DNA of 64,000 nt from Symsagittifera roscoffensis (taxonomy: Eukaryota > Xenacoelomorpha > Acoela > Convolutidae): NCBI RefSeq assembly GCF_963678635.1, contig NC_087068.1:33549436-33613435 (forward strand), given 5' to 3'. The position numbers were made by a program, and so were the translations under genes. This document shows positions 1-9,061 of the stretch, piece by piece (positions within the stretch are counted from its first letter, which is position 1; every line of letters begins with the position of its first letter). The notes under the pieces were generated by a model that was given only the letters and a program-made list of their open reading frames with translations, did not search any database and was not told the origin of the DNA.

Positions 1-770
1 AACACGGTTGTTTTTTAAGGGAACTCAATGAATGTAGGTGTTGCACAAGGATCGGATCTTGGTCCTCTTCTTTTTCTTGCATGATTTATCTTGGCCGTTT
101 TCTTTTTCTTGCAACGATGTTTTATTCTGAGTAAATCAACGCATGCCTTACATATTTTCAAATCGATTTGACAACTATCAATCTTTGGTTAGAACGCATT
201 AAACCAGCTCTGAATATAGATAAAATTTGTTGTTGTTAGCTTTAAAAGAATCGACATGCTTCTAATTGTTCCGATTTTTGATACGAAAGTAACGGAATAT
301 TTGTGCTCGGGGTGGGGTTTTTTTTCTTCAGACAAATTTCGACTTTTTAACTAGCCATTTTTGACGGATTTTTTTTAAAATATCCTTCGAAAGGTATTGT
401 TGTCCTGAGCTACAATTTGAAAAGAAATTTCACCTGTGATCATTTTTCGTAAAATTATGGGGGTTTAAAGATTGCCATTTTGGCCAATTTGGGACAATTA
501 ACGCGCGATATATTTCGCGCTATTAACGCGTAAGCGGAGAGTTAATCCGTCTTAGAAATCGTTCCAAATTGGTTTAACGAAGCTTATTTGCCATAATTGA
601 TTTGTTACAAGTAGCGAAATCTATCCTTTTGTAGTTTATATGGCGTGTGGGGTATGATTTTTATAAAAAAATATCAAATTTTTGAAAAGAAAATTTTCCC
701 TTTGTTTTATTATTTTTAATTTTTTAATGATTTTACTGCTCCATAAACCTTAATGGGCAGTCGGAACATT

Positions 771-785
771 CAGGGCTTCGCCCTG
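771..785 (+). other. Conserved perfect stem-loop in the 950-bp repeat
   Basis: CAGGGC-TTC-GCCCTG is a six-base-pair GC hairpin with a three-base loop, in otherwise AT-rich DNA. It recurs at 1721-1735 and at 2673-2687. In the last copy the only change (C to T) falls in the loop, so the stem is kept. Possibly the 3' hairpin of the parent LINE; function unproven. Confidence 0.6.
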
Positions 786-962
786 ATACGAGCAGTCTTG
801 TTTAATATGCTAATTAACGAGAATAATTTTTTGTCCGGAAATTCATGTAAACGCCCCTGTGTAATTGTCGATAGTTAATTTAACTTCGCTGATCAAGTAA
901 AAATCTTAAGATCAAAGTTTGTTGTTTTTTAATGGAACACGGTTGATTTTTAATGGAACTCA

Positions 963-1079
963 ATGAATGTAGGTGTTCCACAAGGATCGGTTCTTGGCCC
1001 TCTTCTTTTTCTTGCATACTTGAATGATATGCCGAAAACGACGCAAATATTTCACTTTTTTGCCGATTTTTTATTTTGA
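963..1079 (+). pseudogene. Reverse-transcriptase remnant (CR1/Jockey-like) inside the 950-bp repeat
   Basis: A 38-codon stretch contains [19 protein letters not shown], the RT motif typical of CR1/Jockey-type LINEs, followed by FHFFADF where an FADD catalytic motif would be expected. It stops right after. The same stretch recurs at 1913-2029 in the next unit, and in altered form near 15-120 and 2864-2980. It cannot encode an enzyme; it only records the repeat's LINE ancestry. Confidence 0.75.
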
Positions 1080-3007
1080 GTAAATCGACGCATGCCTTAA
1101 CATATTTTCAAATCGATTTGACAACTATCAATCTTTGGTTAGAACGCATTAAACCAGCTCTGAATATAGATAAAATTTGTTGTTGTTAGCTTTAATAAGA
1201 ATCGACATGCTTCTAATTGTTCCGACTTTCGATACGAAAGAAACGGAATATTTGTGCTCGGGGTGGTTTTTTTTTCTTCAGACAAATTTCGACTTTTTAA
1301 CTAGCCATTTTTGACGGAATTTTTATAAAATATCCTTTGAAAGGTATTGTTGTCCTGAGCTCAAATTTGAAAACAAATTTCACCTGTGATCATTTTTCGT
1401 AAAATTATGGGGGTTTAAAGATTGCCATTTTGGCCAATTTGGGACAATTAACGCGCGATATATTTCGCGCTATTAACGCGTAAGCGGAGAGTTAATCCGT
1501 CTTAGAAATCGTTCCAAATTGGTTTAACGAAGCTTATTTGCCATAATTGATTTGTTACAAGTAGCGAAATCTATCCTTTTGTAGTTTATATGGCGTGTGG
1601 GGTATGATTTTTATAAAAAAATATCAAATTTTTGAAAAGAAAATTTTCCCTTTGTTTTATTATTTTTAATTTTTTAATGATTTTACTGCTCCATAAACCT
1701 TAATGGGCAGTCGGAACATTCAGGGCTTCGCCCTGATACGAGCAGTCTTGCTTAATATGCTAATTAACGAGAATAATTTTTTGTCCGGAAATTCATGTAA
1801 ACGCCCCGGTGTAATTGTCGATAGTTAATTTAACTTCGCTGATCAAGTAAAAATCTTAAGATCAAAGTTTGTTGTTTTTTAATGGAACACGGTTGTTTTT
1901 TAATGGAACTCAATGAATGTAGGTGTTCCACAAGGATCGGTTCTTGGCCCTCTTCTTTTTCTTGCATACTTGAATGATATGCCGAAAACGACGCAAATAT
2001 TTCACTTTTTTGCCGATTTTTTATTTTGAGTAAATCGACGCATGCCTTAACATATTTTCAAATCGATTTGACAACTATCAATCTTTGGTTAGAACGCGTT
2101 AAACCAGCTCTGAATATAGATAAAATTTGTTGTTGTTAGCTTTAATAAGAATCGACATGCTTCTAATTGTTCCGACTTTCGATACGAAAGAAACGGAATA
2201 TTTGTGCTCGGGGTGGTTTTTTTTTCTTCAGACAAATTTCGACTTTTTAACTAGCCATTTTTGACGGAATTTTTTATAAAATATCCTTTGAAAGGTATTG
2301 TTGTCCTGAGCTCAAATTTGAAAACAAATTTCACCTGTGATCATTTTTCGTAAAGTTATGGGGGTTTAAAGATTGCCATTTTGGCCAATTTGGGACAATT
2401 AACGCGCGATATATTTCGCGCTATTAACGCGTAAGCGGAGAGTTAATCCGTCATAGAAATCGTTCCAAATTGGTTTAACGAAGCTTATTTGCTATAATTG
2501 ATTTGTTACAAGTAGCGAAATCTATCCTTTTGTACTTTATATGGCGTGTGGGGGATGATTTTTATTAAAAAAATATCGAATTTTTGAAAAGAAAATTTTC
2601 ATTTTGTTTTATTATTTTTAATTTTTTAATGATATTACTGCTCCATAAACCTTAATGGGCAGTCGGAACATTCAGGGCTTTGCCCTGATACGAGCAGTCT
2701 TGTTTAATATGCTTATTAACGAGAATAATTTTTTTTCCAGAAATTCATGTAAACGCCCCGGTGTAATTGTCGATAGTTAATTTAACTTCGCTGATCAAGT
2801 AAAAATCTTAAGATCAAAGTTTGTTGTTTTTTAATGGAACACTGTTGTTTTTTAATGGAACTCAATGAATGTAGGTGTTTCACAAGGATCGGTTCTTGGC
2901 CCTCTTCTTTTTCTTGCATACTTGAATGATATGCCGAAAACGACGCAAATATTTCACTTTTTTGCCTATGTTTTATTTTGAGTAAATCAACGTATGCCTT
3001 ACATATG

Positions 3008-3440
3008 TATTGCACCTCGGCGCTGGAGAGGTGCGATAGACCCGGGGCTGTAGTTCTCCGATCCATTTCTTGCTGAGCATTGAGCCTGAGTTTATACGCC
3101 AGGTGGCTTTCCAGCCCTTGATGCAAATTGCGGAAGCGTGCACCCATTTGACTTCGGGAATGTTCGGCCACTTCACGCAAACAAATGATCCTTTGTTGTC
3201 GATTTTGGTGCATGCCTCTGCAGGAAAGTCGGTGCTCGTGTGGTCGTTCCGGTGTGGCTTCCTTGTGCAGGACATCCCGTCGCGTGGTTCTGATAATGCG
3301 TCCTCGGCTGCGTGCTGTGTCACTGCTGGTCAATATCTGGTCGTCGGCTCGAGCAGAAGGAGGTCTACGTCGTGCGATCAGTGGGGGATGTCGTGATAAG
3401 CGCCAGTTCATTCACGAGTGGTTTCTAAAATCCCAGAGTG
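3008..3440. other. Orphan GC-rich block, probably a mobile-element fragment
   Basis: Base composition jumps from AT-rich to roughly 55% GC over ~430 bp and drops back sharply. Both strands are open for ~100 codons, which is expected of GC-rich DNA. I recognise no motif. Its composition matches the LINE at 7.9-12.1 kb, so it may be a non-overlapping piece of a similar element. Confidence 0.45.
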
Positions 3441-4319
3441 GCCCAGAGTGTTTTTTTTTAAATTATCTCTAATTCAGTAACTTTTTCGGCGTTGGTCAAA
3501 AAGAACTTTCTAATAGTGCTTAAGAGTTGTGGTATGATGCTTTAAACCGTTTGAAATAATCTTTTTTCGCTTTCGCGAAAATTAAAAATTTCACGTTTTG
3601 AGACGATCATCTAAGGTTCGAAAAATGAAAAATGTTGTTATTTGAAAATAATGGATTCTGGTTTTAAAAACGAGTTCCCCGTTGGGAATTACATTACTCT
3701 CTCTGGCAAAAACGCTGAAAACTTCTTTTTTGCTTTTATAATTTTCTTATTTGGTCGTTAAACCAAATTTGTTCAGATCTGTCTTAAATTCTGTCCGAAA
3801 TTTGTTCTTTCCGAAATTTGTTCAGATGTCTTAAAAATTCAGATCTGTCTTACTTTAGCTACAGTAGTTTAGGTCATATTAAGTCAGATGGAAAATTTGA
3901 ACTACTAAATTTCATTGTAAGCTGCCGCAATTTTTCAAGATTTGTTGTGAAAGATAATGAAATTGCTGAAACCAATTCGAAAAAAATTACGAAATTGCTG
4001 AAACTAATACGAAATTGCTGAAACTAATACGAAAAAAGACTTTTAAAAATTTTTTTTGCAAATCCCTTAGGGCCCAGAAGAAGAGCATTCGACTCGGAAT
4101 TATCCAAACAACTGAAATAAAAATTCGTTGTTGTTTTTAAGCCATCATGTCCAGTTTTGACTGAGCATTATAAATTCACCCACAGGGCGCATTGGTTTTG
4201 CGAAAGCGTTTTCAGCTGCCCTGCTATCCATTCAAAATTGCCGGAATGTGCGCATGCGCATAATAACACTGAAAATACTATCATAATATGCCAAGGTAGG
4301 GAGGGTGGGACGCAGACCC
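3441..4319. other. AT-rich stretch without recognised genes; short tandem repeat
   Basis: No gene is visible. At 3957-4035 a ~20-bp unit (ACGAAATTGCTGAAACTAAT) is repeated three times with small changes, and around 3775-3850 the words CCGAAATTTGTTC and TCAGATCTGTCTT recur. The rest is low-complexity AT DNA. Confidence 0.6.
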
Positions 4320-4737
4320 GACTGGCTAGTTTCTCCCCGTTTTCCATTTCTGTATCCACTAGAAAGTGTTGACAAGCACTCAACTACTATTAGAGTTTTT
4401 CTCCAGCTTCCCCTTCCTCCTCCTCAATTTCGTTCAAGCCAGCCACCGTATCGCTCGGCTTCCGTTGCTTAGCTCCATGTTCTTTTATCCGATGTTGTTG
4501 GAGAGAGTAGTAACTCCTTCTCACATGACGAGCAAACCTTTAATTGCTTGGAATCAGACACAAGTTGATGGAGCATGCTTCTTGGCCACATGATAGTTCG
4601 TTTATTGCTGATTGTAAGGGAAATACCTACAATCAGGACAAGAATTTACACCTTTAGAACAATTTTTCCGGTGGCGAGCTGCGTGCTGACGAACATACAT
4701 GTTTCCACAAACCCCAAATTTTACTTTCTCGTTTATT
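4320..4737 (-). pseudogene. Zinc-finger gene, decayed copy of the gene at 42871
   Basis: On the minus strand several frames together match the first ~130 residues of the gene at 42871: a CxxC/HxxxC finger region (RQHAARHRKNCS, then SCPDCRYF), YHVAKKHA, a run matching the Glu-rich linker, and SACQHFLVDTEMENGE, after which similarity stops. Stops and frame changes interrupt it and the start codon position reads GTA. A TTTTTAG acceptor lies at the same place upstream as in the intact copy (near 4757), supporting a shared 5' intron. Non-functional. Confidence 0.75.
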
Positions 4738-5084
4738 TTCAGCGACGGCATCTAAAAATGGGAGATTTCTCTAGTATCAAAATCAAGAAATTAGTACTTC
4801 AGACATCTTAAAGTGGGAGATTCGAAAATGTCCCAAAATTTTATTCAGAGATTTATAGTTACTTGAATTTTTGAGAAAAAAAAATGATTTTTTTCCCCAG
4901 TAGTTATACAATGCAGAGAACGATTGTTTTTGGTTTGAAAGAAAGTCTGAATATTTTTTTTGCTGTCGATTAAAAAAAATTAACCAAATACATTCCAAAT
5001 TAACCAACAGACTTAAACATTTTTAAAACTGATTTTTTATTTTGTTCCTATCCTTATTTGAAAAATTAGATTAAAATTACTTGA
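4738..5084. other. AT-rich decayed promoter/intergenic DNA of the left arm
   Basis: This corresponds in position to the divergent promoter at 42.4-42.87 kb of the right arm, but I see neither the CRE nor the TATA boxes here. No gene is visible. Confidence 0.5.
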
Positions 5085-5216
5085 ATTTCCTCGAGTTACT
5101 TCACAAGTAACACAAAAAAATCAACTGATTTTCTACTTATTGAAATAGACGTGGACCCTTACTTTTGTCAAAAATTTTTGGACGTTTTTGTTGTCCAAGT
5201 TAGAGTTTTCGATTAA
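5085..5216 (+). CDS. Small conserved ORF 'EIDVD', left-arm copy
   Basis: An open stretch ends in IEIDVDPYF-QKFLDV--VQ then RVFD and a TAA followed directly by GTAAAG. The right arm (42262-42350, minus strand) keeps the same residues (DEIDVDSYF, NFLDV, VVQ, FFD), the same TAA and the same GTAAAG, so the ending is conserved. The start is not clear and may lie in an upstream exon. No family recognised; 43 codons are visible. It may be the last coding exon of a small gene that is divergent to the zinc-finger gene. Confidence 0.4.
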   Translation: MSSSYFTSNTKKSTDFLLIEIDVDPYFCQKFLDVFVVQVRVFD

Positions 5217-5339
5217 GTAAAGGTCTATAAAGGGAAACTTACTCAATCAAAGAGATTACTTTTGAACCAAGTATTGAATATCCCAGCTGAAAAAACAATG
5301 TTGAACTACACCTGAAAGGAAAAATTTTTTATTTTTTTT

Positions 5340-5623
5340 AGAAAATTTGAAATCAAAAAAATATATCAAAGACTCTTTTATTCCTTACACGAAGCACAAA
5401 ATGATCAGAACTCCGCAGCAAAGTTCTTTGTTCCTTCTTTTAAAAGATTTTCAAAAATTCGAATCTCGAATGAATAGGTTTTGGCGTAAGGTTTTCAAAC
5501 GTTTGATTTGGAAATTTTTAGATTGCTCCAGAAATGTATCAACTTCGAGCTCTCCTCTCAAAGCTACATAAAATCGAAGAACTTGACTATCTCCTCAAAA
5601 ATCAGCTATTTCTCATGGATTAG
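5340..5623 (+). pseudogene. Small gene 'KDSF', left-arm copy, broken
   Basis: A T-rich acceptor (TTTTTTTAG, ending at 5341) leads into KDSFIPYTKHK and TPQQSSLF, then after a frame change PEMYQL and KIEELDYLLKNQLFLMD followed by TAG at 5621. The right-arm copy (41830-42135, minus strand) has the same words (KDSF, TPQQSSLF, PEICF, KIKELEYLLKNQQFLIDYIQ) with a tyrosine codon where this copy has TAG. Conservation in two copies shows it was coding. No family recognised; the C-terminal part looks like an amphipathic helix. Confidence 0.5.
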
Positions 5624-5649
5624 ATACAAAGAATTCAATCTAATTACTT

Positions 5650-6169
5650 TTGAATTAGCAAATTAGAAACTTACAGAGATGCAATTTTAACTACTTTTCT
5701 TTCTTTTTGTACTTATATCGGCAATATTTTTTATTTTTACAGCAAACAACTTATGGTCATTTATTTTTGCGATTGGTTCTATATATTCTTTAATTAATTG
5801 GAAGATTCAAGTCCTTACAAGGTAATCTTTTCTCTTATGGGATACGCCATAACATAAAAAAACCTTTTTATGATTGGAAAGGACCATGGTAAAAAAATTC
5901 CTAAGATGGAGTTTTGTTTTCGATCGGAGACTACTTTTACATAAAAATTGCATGAGAGGAAGCTGAAATCTAATTGGTCACGACAATTAAATAAGGAAAA
6001 TCAATTCTGATTGGTTAAACCCTACACGTTCGAGGTGAAGATACTCCTCTTTCCTAACAAAAAATCTTTTTATTAACTTAACTACCGTAACATATCTTCT
6101 CTTTGAGCTCTAAATCATAATTCTCGTTTTTAATCTATCTTTTACTCAACTTATTGAACGAAATAATCT
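5650..6169. promoter_or_regulatory. Left-arm intergenic/promoter region upstream of the EHH gene
   Basis: It contains a conserved acceptor-like block (TATCGGCAATATTT then TTTTTACAG at 5724-5742) that is also found in inverted form at 41738-41775, and two inverted CCAAT boxes (ATTGG near 5973 and 6013) like those in the array units. No protein gene is visible. Confidence 0.45.
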
Positions 6170-6625
6170 TCAGCGCAAAACAGCAACCTTTTGTATTCTG
6201 TAGAGTTTTGGCCTGATCTAGTCCTATACCAAGTGCGAGAAACAGTCTCTGGAGTGTTTTTGGCTCGAATGGACATTCCAATCCAAGTCTGGCACATGGT
6301 GGAAGTGATGCGAAGGGATTTCATCGAACATCATGTGATGCAAGTACTCATCACAGAGATTCAACTTGGATCTATGCAAATGATGGAAGAAGTGTCTGAG
6401 CATGTGGTAATGAACTACCCCGAGATTCCTGACTCTAGTTAAGTGGCTCAACCAGTCAACGATTTCCTCTTTCCATTGGAGGTAGCAGAAACATTTGGAG
6501 GTCTCAGAAACAATAGCGCCTCCAGCACCACAACAACCTCCAGCGACGGAATCTCGACCAGCTCTGCGTTCTCTAGAGAACCTCAAGAACTCTTCTGCTG
6601 CTCAACAGCCCTTTGGTTGACTTTT
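6170..6625 (+). pseudogene. EHH-family gene, left-arm copy, broken
   Basis: The frame reads PDLVLYQVRETVSGVFLARM, then IPIQVWHMVEVMRRDF, EHH, MQMMEEVSEH and NYPEIPDS, and ends at TAA near 6440. Homology continues beyond the stop (VAQP-NDFLF) and in another frame to ESRPALRSLENL and a final TGA near 6619. The right-arm copy at 29546-30010 keeps the same order with R-Y in place of the stop, so this copy has at least one nonsense change and one frameshift. The family is unknown to me: about 155 residues, with a mixed charged middle and an acidic, proline-containing C-terminal part. Confidence 0.6.
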
Positions 6626-7255
6626 TGTAAATATTTGTTGTTTGATATTTATTTCGTTTTTTAATCAAGTAATTTCTTCAATTTCATTTTAATTATGAGA
6701 ATGGGTGAGAATTTCAGGGTAAACCTTTCCAATTAATAGAAAAAACAATTAGAACACAATTTAAATTAGCGCTACAAATTTGCACTTATGTTAAGAAGCT
6801 CGATCAATTTTTGCACGCATATAAGAAAAAACATGAAAATTTGCTCACAAGAAAAATACCTGATGGTTGTTTTGCATCTTGTCAAAAAATTTAAACACTT
6901 TTCACATCTTTCCAAAAAAATTTGAAGCGTTTTTAGCATTTTGTAAAATTGAAAAACGTTTAGCATCTTTTTAAAAGAATTGAAACATTTTTCACGTTTT
7001 ATCAAATAAATTGAACCCCTTTTCTCATTTTCTGCAAAAACGTGAATAATTTTTGCTATTTGTTAAAAAAGTTGAAACGTTTTTCGCAGCTTCTTGAAAA
7101 TCAAGAAAAAAATATTACTTCTTGTTTGAAAAATTGAAGATAATTTTGCAATTTCCCCAAAAAACGGTGACAGTTTTTACTTTTCTCCAAATTTTTTGCT
7201 ACTTTTGTAAACGATTAAGAGAAAATATATATATTATTAAATGTTTTAAAATTTT
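6626..7255. repeat. AT-rich degenerate short tandem repeats between convergent genes (left arm)
   Basis: A loose ~35-40 bp period recurs around AAATTGAAACGTTTTTAGC and CATTTTGTAAAATTG between about 6830 and 7110. The same kind of spacer (TGCAAAAATT words) separates genes B and EHH in the right arm. No gene is visible. Confidence 0.5.
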
Positions 7256-7498
7256 TCATTGGAAAACTGATATGATCTTATTTACAAATCCATAACCATC
7301 AATAAAACAGTCAATTTTTTTAACAATTCACTTGCATAGTTTGGTACTCAAAGAACTTTTTCTAGAAATGCTGAACCCATAGTTTGTGTGGAAGCCAGTT
7401 TCTGGTTAGAAAATAAATATTGACCTTTGGATTTTCGCGTAACAGTCTTTTTTTTTGGAATACTTGGCATCTTTCCCTTTCGATTTGCTCCTTTTCAT
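7256..7498 (-). pseudogene. Gene B, left-arm copy, frameshifted
   Basis: On the minus strand an ATG at 7498 opens a very basic start (MKRSKSKGK, then KKKTVTRKSKGQY), followed by SNQKLASTQTMGSAFLEKV, a frame change, then ELLKKIDCFIDGYGFVN and a stop. The right-arm copy at 28470-28719 and six array copies share QKLASTQTLGSAFL-RIRKVQNSKY and the DCF-DGYG ending. The protein would be ~85 residues with a basic N-terminus, as expected of a nucleic-acid binding protein. No family recognised. Confidence 0.55.
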
Positions 7499-7547
7499 TT
7501 CAAATCGAGATGAACAGCGCAATCAAGTTAATTGAAAAGTTCGCTAG

Positions 7548-7844
7548 TTAATGAAATAACATTCGATAAAGAATCTGTATTTGAACTGAATATGAAGTCT
7601 CGATAATTTGGTATGTGAAATGAAATTTACCTACTCGATGTAAACTTTGATCGAAAGATGAACAAATTAGATGTATCTGGAACTTAGAATTATCGAAAGA
7701 ACAGTAAGAAATGTGGGTGAAGACAATAATCATGGGTTACTGTATAGTTTTCGTAAAAGTCACTGGAAACGGAAATAAATAGCGATTTTTGTTACAATAA
7801 TCTGAATAAAAGCTGGAAAGAGCTTGACACATAGCAGCAGCCAT
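7548..7844 (-). pseudogene. Gene A, left-arm copy, broken
   Basis: It starts ATG at 7844 with MAAAMCQALSSFYSDY, as in the right-arm copy at 28151, then loses frame; similarity continues at DNA level to about 7680. Weak correspondence to the second exon of gene A continues below that. Non-functional in this copy. The left-arm similarity ends exactly at this ATG, against LINE-related DNA. Confidence 0.5.
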
Positions 7845-8038
7845 CTTGAACAATGGTTTTTGCCTAGAATTGTGGATTTATATATGAGCACTAACACCTA
7901 CACAATGGCAACATTGGCGACAGATTATCTCCTATCCAGGATCCACCCAGATGGGGTCAACGAACGTTCCGGGACGTTTATTGGGCTAGGGGGTGGCCGA
8001 AGCCAGCGACGCTACCCCTCACCTTACTGATCATCCTA

Positions 8039-9061
8039 TTGATCATGGATGGCATAGAAACAAACCGGGACCCACCAAATGAGGTTCCTGTGCGAAGAAC
8101 CTGGGAAGATCAAGCAGTGTCTGGTGCCACAGATGGGGATGCGGATGGGTGCATCTCAAGTGCTCAGGACTTCCTGATACCTCGCAACACAACAGGGACT
8201 TTGTGTGTCCCAAATGTAGGGAGTCCTGCATTGTCGCTGACACACAGCAAGAAGAGGCACAGCCGGTGCCGGGCTCCGACCCATCAGAACCCATTCCGAC
8301 GACCATCGAGGAACCGCCACCCATTGACACACAAACAGAGGAAGATAGCCCAAATCAACTGCAACGGTTTGATGGCGCGCATGACGGAGCTGAAGAACTG
8401 GATCCACCGCCACAAACCCCTCGCTATCCTCCTCCAAAAGACGCTGCTGAAGGAAGGCCAATCCGTCACACCTCCTAGCGGGTACTGCGAATCGGGTAGG
8501 AAGGACGGCAAACCCTACCCCCCAGTCAACCCACAGCAACGTAAGACGTACGTGAAACCCAGGGGAGGCGTACTGACCTGGATCCGACTGGACACCTCTT
8601 ACACCCACCTCCCGATCCAGTCGGCCAAAGAGTGGGTCGATATCTGCGCAATTATCTTGAGAGACAGAGAAGAAACCGCGCTTGTCAACATCTACTGGAC
8701 ACCTAATAACTCCAGAGCGAACCCGGAGGACGCCAGCTTCCTCCGTGATCTCCCCATCAGGCGCAACACGGTGATCGCAGGAGACTTCAACGACCACTCA
8801 TCCTGGGATTCCTGCCAAAGCGAAAACCAACGTGGCCGTGAGGTAGAAGACTGGATCTTGGGCTCAAATCTACACTGTGTCAACGACTGCGACACCCACA
8901 CGAGAACCAACCCGGCTACTGGAGGTCACTCATCCCCCGACTTCACCATCTGCTCCGGGGACATAGCAGAGGACATCGGGACCAGCTGGAAGACAGGCGA
9001 GGATGTCGGGTCCGACCACCTGCCGATTATCTGGGACCTCCCGCACAAACGGGCTAGATAG
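8039..9061 (+). pseudogene. LINE apurinic-type endonuclease domain
   Basis: The endonuclease runs from about residue 100: IAQINCNG (start strand), ILLQKT, VDICAI, AGDFNDHSSW, SPDFTIC and GSDHLPI are the successive motifs of the family. Where the catalytic glutamate of LLQET is expected, this copy reads LLQKT, so the metal-binding Glu appears replaced by Lys. The frame ends at TAG 9059-9061, although the same frame continues with LINE-like coding (QPKWCYKKADWNAF) beyond it. The first ~95 residues are out of frame with the PHD region. Confidence 0.7.
8118..8478 (+). pseudogene. LINE N-terminal PHD-like zinc finger segment
   Basis: In one frame, CHRWGCGWVHLKCSGL followed by FVCPKC gives the Cys/His spacing of a PHD-type finger, preceded by an unclear start and followed by a Pro/Glu-rich linker that ends at 8478. 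The endonuclease is in a different frame beginning near 8330, so a frameshift separates them. PHD-like fingers upstream of the endonuclease occur in some animal LINEs. Confidence 0.6.

Larger units (their letters stand above)
1..3007. repeat. Tandem array of a ~950-bp repeat (three units plus a partial fourth)
   Basis: Units run about 1-935, 936-1885, 1886-2836 and 2837-3007; the last breaks off where GC-rich DNA starts. Units 2 and 3 are nearly identical, and unit 1 carries a small deletion. Each holds a short reverse-transcriptase remnant at its start, a GC-richer core with ATTAACGCG-type inverted sequence (near 499, 1449 and 2399) and a short perfect stem-loop. The right edge is sharp; the left edge is the window edge, so the array may continue. 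It looks like a LINE fragment that became a tandem satellite. No intact gene is present. Confidence 0.9.
4320..7844 (-). mobile_element. Left arm: inverted decayed copy of the 28-43 kb element
   Basis: Read on the minus strand, this segment repeats the order seen at 28151-43270: small gene A start, gene B, EHH gene, the KDSF and EIDVD ORFs, then the zinc-finger gene. Sequence similarity is clear at each block and spacing is comparable, except that the left arm has one EHH gene where the right arm has a six-unit tandem array. Similarity ends abruptly at 7844, where LINE-related DNA begins, and near 4318 inside the zinc-finger gene. All its genes carry stops or frameshifts. Confidence 0.8.

Noticed and set aside
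2782-3411. 209-codon minus-strand frame
   Set aside because: It joins AT-rich repeat sequence to the GC-rich block across a clear boundary, and contains no protein motif.
5486-5521. A 36-nt GTAAGG...TTTTAG intron within the left-arm KDSF gene
   Set aside because: Removing it does not bring the two conserved frames into phase, so a frameshift is the simpler explanation.
6224-6586. 120-codon minus-strand frame
   Set aside because: Antisense shadow of the EHH pseudogene at 6170-6625; the plus-strand residues are the conserved ones.
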